From positions 1 to 27,152 of the IMG/VR virus record IMGVR_UViG_3300031539_000259: 27,152 nt of DNA. One strand, written 5' to 3'. This document shows, piece by piece, positions 24,561-27,152 of this stretch. The notes beneath the pieces are model-generated. The model was not told the origin of the DNA and did not search any database. It worked only from the letters and a program-made list of their open reading frames with translations. Origin of the DNA: a virus. The first letter of the stretch is position 1, and every line of letters starts with the position of its first letter. The position numbers and the translations under genes are program-made.

Positions 24561-24570
24561 CTTATATTTA
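24561..24570 (+). promoter_or_regulatory. putative early/middle promoter core CTTATATTTA (gp44)
   Basis: TATAAAAATTCTTATATTTA, 26 bases before ATG 24597, with AGAGGA as ribosome binding site. It would drive the clamp-loader operon. Confidence 0.6.
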
Positions 24571-24596
24571 CTAGGTACCCTAAATAGAGGATAATT

Positions 24597-25634
24597 ATGG
24601 ATCTATTAACTAATCCAGATGCGGTTATTCAAGCAGCTGAGGAGCAGAATAAACTAGGTAAAGAGATAACTGAGCTAAAGAATAGCGCATGGACTGAGAA
24701 ATATCGACCTGCTAAATTAGCTGATGTTATATTACCTGACGAAATTAAGAATAATATTAATTCCAAGTTTGAGCGAAATAGTTTCCAAAACATGATATTT
24801 CACTCTGGAAGTCCCGGAACTGGAAAAACAACCGTTGCTAGGGTAATTCCTGCAGAGCATGGGTGTGATTATATGTTTGTTCGTTCTGCTTCAGAATCCC
24901 GTCTAGATTTGATTGATGCGATTGCATCCTATGGTATGCAAATGAGCGTCAACGAGAAGCCACGCTTCGTTGTTATTGATGAGGGCGACAGAGTGCCCGG
25001 AAGTAATATAAACGCCTTCTACGCGGCCCTACAGCCCCTTATAGAGGCCACTACAGACACGTTAAGGTTTATTATCACATGTAACCATCTCCACTTGATT
25101 CCTGAGGCTGTTCGCTCTAGATGCATACCCGTTTCTTTTGCCCATAATGACAAATCTATCAAAAAAGCCATGTGGAAACGACTAAATGAAATAGCCAAGA
25201 TAGAAACTGATAAAGTTGGTGGAAAAGTAAATGAAGATACAATGATTCAGATAGCTAAAATCAATTTTCCTGATATGCGAGCTATGTTAAATCAAATGCA
25301 ATATAATTTTGATAGCCATAACGGTTCTATAGAAGGCGATATATCAACAATTACCTTAGACCATATCAAGGCATTATGGGAACTTATCAAAGAAAATGAT
25401 GATATTCTGCCTGTTAGAAAATATTACACCGAATATATTTCAGATTTAAATGGTATATTTCTTCCTTTATTGAATTATATAGTGGATAATGATTATGAGT
25501 TTTCTAAAAAACATTTACTTTCATTAGGTAAAATAGTCTCAGATCATCAATTTATGGCAGCATTTGATAGGATGGAACCTGAGGTCAATATTTTTGGGAT
25601 GATATCTAAGGTTATTAGGTTGCTTCATGGGTAG
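24597..25634 (+). CDS. 44: clamp loader ATPase subunit (gp44-like)
   Basis: This AAA+ ATPase opens the sliding clamp and loads it at primer-template junctions. WTEKYRPAKLADVILPDEIK (32-51) is the standard clamp-loader opening. Walker A is GSPGTGKTT (71-79), Walker B is VVIDEGDR (125-132), with sensor 1 in FIITCNH and the SRC arginine-finger motif at 174-176, followed by a helical lid and collar domain. The 345 residues compare with 319 in T4 gp44. The first 30 residues form an extra Gln/Glu-rich helix. AGAGGA precedes ATG 24597. The gp62-like gene begins inside its last codons (8-base overlap), as in T4-type 44/62 pairs, where coupling sets the 4:1 subunit ratio. Confidence 0.93.
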   Translation: MDLLTNPDAVIQAAEEQNKLGKEITELKNSAWTEKYRPAKLADVILPDEIKNNINSKFERNSFQNMIFHSGSPGTGKTTVARVIPAEHGCDYMFVRSASESRLDLIDAIASYGMQMSVNEKPRFVVIDEGDRVPGSNINAFYAALQPLIEATTDTLRFIITCNHLHLIPEAVRSRCIPVSFAHNDKSIKKAMWKRLNEIAKIETDKVGGKVNEDTMIQIAKINFPDMRAMLNQMQYNFDSHNGSIEGDISTITLDHIKALWELIKENDDILPVRKYYTEYISDLNGIFLPLLNYIVDNDYEFSKKHLLSLGKIVSDHQFMAAFDRMEPEVNIFGMISKVIRLLHG

Positions 25635-26052
25635 ATTTAATCCGTTCGATTTTTTAAGCGGAAGAACTAAATGTATTCCTCCTACTCAGGAAGAACAAGA
25701 ATCATTTGATTTTTGGAGTACATTAGTGGCATTTTCAATGGTACCCGGTTCAATGCCTGTATGTGATGCCATTAATACGATAGGATTTTCTAGATTACCC
25801 AAAAAGTTTCAATGTATGGCATTTACTCAACTGGACGGAAAATCCATGTATGGTAAGTGGCAAAAAACTAAAACCAGTAAGACAAAATCTAATAAAGATT
25901 ATGCCAATAAAATATGTAAACTATTCGATTGCTCAGAAAATGAAGCAAAATCGTTAATTGATAATAAAATATTTGATGAAAAACATATAAACCATTTATA
26001 CGAAATGGCATATGAACCAGATAAAGTTAAAATAAGCAAAGCGAAGAAATAA
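25627..26052 (+). CDS. 62: clamp loader small subunit (gp62-like)
   Basis: The 141-residue product lacks ATPase motifs. Residues about 44-78 (MPVCDAINTIGFSRLPKKFQ, then FTQLDGKSMYGKWQK) match the T4 gp62 segment that reads MPAVYAMNLIG ... RGKRYGKWAK in the same order. A following segment (KICKLFDCSENEAKSLI) fits the gp62 KLLAKRYQVNTNDAINY region. gp62 is the non-ATPase fifth subunit that completes the loader with four gp44. It is shorter than T4 gp62 (187 residues). Its ATG overlaps gp44 by 8 bases, and its stop shares one base with the next start. Confidence 0.75.
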   Translation: MGRFNPFDFLSGRTKCIPPTQEEQESFDFWSTLVAFSMVPGSMPVCDAINTIGFSRLPKKFQCMAFTQLDGKSMYGKWQKTKTSKTKSNKDYANKICKLFDCSENEAKSLIDNKIFDEKHINHLYEMAYEPDKVKISKAKK

Positions 26053-26270
26053 TGGCAGATTTAGGAAAAATGACCGACATTGAAGTGATTCAACATTACT
26101 TTAAAGTGGACGAAGAAACAGCACAGAAGCTGATTGACGAAGGCATGGACATGGATGTTCTCAGAGGAAAAGTAGATGTACTTAAAGATACATTTACTAA
26201 AGAATTTAAAGATATAACTGAAAAAATGAAAACAGAATTAAGTAAAATTGTTAATGACTTTGAGCTTTAG
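26052..26270 (+). CDS. small helical protein after clamp loader (72 aa)
   Basis: The start shares a base with the gp62 stop (TAATG). The 72 residues look entirely helical: residues 6-35 (MTDIEVIQHYFKVDEETAQK and LIDEGMDMD) form a three-helix UBA-like pattern, followed by an amphipathic helix rich in Lys and Glu. Residues 17-28 (FKVDEETAQKLI) echo the C-terminal FDCSENEAKSLI of the gp62-like protein. Its 3' end overlaps the convergent gene by 20 bases. A clamp-loader or fork accessory is plausible; no family is recognised. Confidence 0.65.
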   Translation: MADLGKMTDIEVIQHYFKVDEETAQKLIDEGMDMDVLRGKVDVLKDTFTKEFKDITEKMKTELSKIVNDFEL

Positions 26271-26895
26271 CATCTAATTCATCAATTTTGTTATTTTCTT
26301 CTTCACTATTTTCTGTATCATTAACTTCGCTGAATTTCTTTAAAATCATCTGAAGTTTGGGATCTCCTAAATAATTCTTGTAATTCCCAGTACCAAAAGC
26401 GAAATCTATTAAAAAATCAATTGGGGTTTGCCCGTTTAAATCCTTGATATCGAGTACATTTTTATCTTCTACTGAATCTTCTCCATTTTCACCTTTTTCG
26501 GTGACAACGTAAGATAAGTCAGTATCAAGAACTTTTTTTATAAGATCATATTTAATTTTCTCTGTATATGCCCCAGCAGCAGATGATACAAGAGACATTA
26601 ATACAGTATCACCAACCGAATTTTTAAAAGCAAGATATATAGGATCCAAGTCAAGGATTTCTGGAACGCCTTGTTCTGCCCATATATGTAATTGACTTGT
26701 CCATTCACGTTTATCCGAATTTGGTATTTTTTTAACAAATTGAAGCGGATGTTGCTTTAAAGCTTTTACTTCTTCGTCGGTGATGGGCTTTACATTATCT
26801 TCGAATTTCTCTTGGATAGCTTCGATAAGCTCAATGTAATTTTCGTGCTCGTCCTTTAGTGCATTTAAGAAGTGATGAAATTTTCGTTTATCCAT
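26251..26895 (-). CDS. ankyrin-like hypothetical protein, minus strand (214 aa)
   Basis: Residues about 85-180 suggest ankyrin-type repeats: NSVGDTVLMSLVSSAAGAYT followed by YDLIKKVLDTDLSYVV, and then DIKDLNGQTPIDFLIDFAFG, with the N-G-x-T-P and helix-loop pattern of the repeat. A helical N-terminus (1-60) and an acidic C-terminal tail flank it. A protein-binding role is implied, partner unknown. AAAGG precedes the ATG at 26895, and a TATAAACTA motif on this strand lies 22 bases upstream, so it is probably a late gene. It overlaps the plus-strand gene at 26052 tail to tail by 20 bases. Confidence 0.6.
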   Translation of the reverse strand: MDKRKFHHFLNALKDEHENYIELIEAIQEKFEDNVKPITDEEVKALKQHPLQFVKKIPNSDKREWTSQLHIWAEQGVPEILDLDPIYLAFKNSVGDTVLMSLVSSAAGAYTEKIKYDLIKKVLDTDLSYVVTEKGENGEDSVEDKNVLDIKDLNGQTPIDFLIDFAFGTGNYKNYLGDPKLQMILKKFSEVNDTENSEEENNKIDELDAKAQSH

Positions 26896-26917
26896 GATAT
26901 ATACCTTTTACAACTAA

Positions 26918-26926
26918 TAGTTTATA
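26918..26926 (-). promoter_or_regulatory. putative late-type promoter core (minus strand) TATAAACTA
   Basis: Read on the minus strand this is CTATATAAACTATTAG, 22 bases before the ATG at 26895. A second, weaker relative (AATAAACTA) lies further upstream on the same strand at 26962-26970. Confidence 0.55.
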
Positions 26927-27002
26927 TAGATAGCCATAATTAAACTACTCAATATATATAATAGTTTATTTTTATTAAAAAAAATTGGAAATTTATTACT
27001 TG

Positions 27003-27011
27003 TATAAACTA
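27003..27011 (+). promoter_or_regulatory. putative late-type promoter core TATAAACTA
   Basis: TTGTATAAACTAATAATAAA contains the core, 40 bases before ATG 27052, with a strong TAAGGAG site between. It is the plus-strand half of a 156-base divergent region with late-type motifs on both strands. Confidence 0.6.
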
Positions 27012-27051
27012 ATAATAAAATGTATTACGTTAGTTTTTAAGGAGTGATAAA

Positions 27052-27152
27052 ATGGCCATATTTGGACAGGGTGCACCCGGTGTAAGAATAAGATTAAGAG
27101 ATTTAAGTGAAGTTAATTTAGTTTTAAATCCCAATATAGTAGGCGGTCTTGT
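27052..27152 (+). CDS. N-terminal fragment of a possible tail sheath protein, 3' partial
   Basis: Only 33 codons are visible: MAIFGQGAPGVRIRLRDLSE, then VNLVLNPNIVGGLV, cut by the window end. A short start followed by PGV-x-I and an alternating hydrophobic strand, then a Gly-Gly-Leu-Val turn, is reminiscent of tail sheath N-termini, and a strong late-type promoter and TAAGGAG site suit an abundant virion protein. The fragment is too short to decide; another major structural protein is possible. Confidence 0.4.
   Translation, partial: MAIFGQGAPGVRIRLRDLSEVNLVLNPNIVGGL

Noticed and set aside
1-27152. tRNA genes, homing endonucleases, introns, integrase or attachment sites
   Set aside because: No cloverleaf-like sequence, GIY-YIG or HNH motif, interrupted gene or recombinase was seen; small RNAs without strong hairpins could be missed by eye.

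Overview
The window is part of the genome of an AT-rich, T4-related tailed phage with a contractile tail. The evidence is an almost complete T4-type replisome and recombination set: a UvsX/RecA recombinase, gp41-like helicase, gp32-like ssDNA-binding protein, gp61-like primase, gp45-like sliding clamp, gp43-like family B polymerase and the gp44/gp62 clamp loader. A gp25-type baseplate wedge protein and the first codons of a possible tail sheath gene are also present. Many neighbours are unknown. I see no tRNA, CRISPR array, insertion sequence or integrase. The host cannot be named: Shine-Dalgarno sites range from strong to apparently absent, and nothing else points to a taxon.

Layout: (1) 1-3554, a DnaJ-like cochaperone cut by the window edge, two unknown genes and two overlapping glycosyltransferase-like genes. 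(2) 3577-5513, a gp25-like protein with an unusual N-terminal domain architecture, plus an unknown partner. (3) 5581-13320, recombinase, helicase, two unknown genes, gp32, a terminator, primase and a possible third glycosyltransferase. (4) 13357-16750, two unknown genes behind TATAAACTA motifs, flanking the gp45-like clamp. (5) 16827-18957, a zinc-ribbon protein, a second clamp-like protein and a small unknown. (6) 18954-20376, two divergent acidic or low-complexity genes. (7) 20478-24532, polymerase, an unknown gene and a minus-strand gene. (8) 24597-27152, clamp loader subunits, a small helical protein, a minus-strand ankyrin-like protein and the start of a virion-type gene.

Two recurrent upstream motifs divide the genes. 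CTTAYATTTA, preceded by an A/T tract, lies before uvsX, gp32, gp45, the zinc-ribbon/second-clamp operon, polymerase, an unknown gene and gp44, so it looks like the promoter core for replication genes. TATAAACTA lies before gp25, four other plus-strand genes and all three minus-strand genes, and resembles the T4 late promoter TATAAATA. This is inferred from sequence recurrence only. Four hairpins followed by T runs look like intrinsic terminators and separate some of these units.

The most interesting points are the two apparently different sliding clamps in one replication region, the two promoter classes (sometimes back to back), a bacterial SSB-like tip on the gp32-like protein, a nested domain insertion in the gp25 protein, and a late minus-strand gene placed convergently behind an early operon three separate times.
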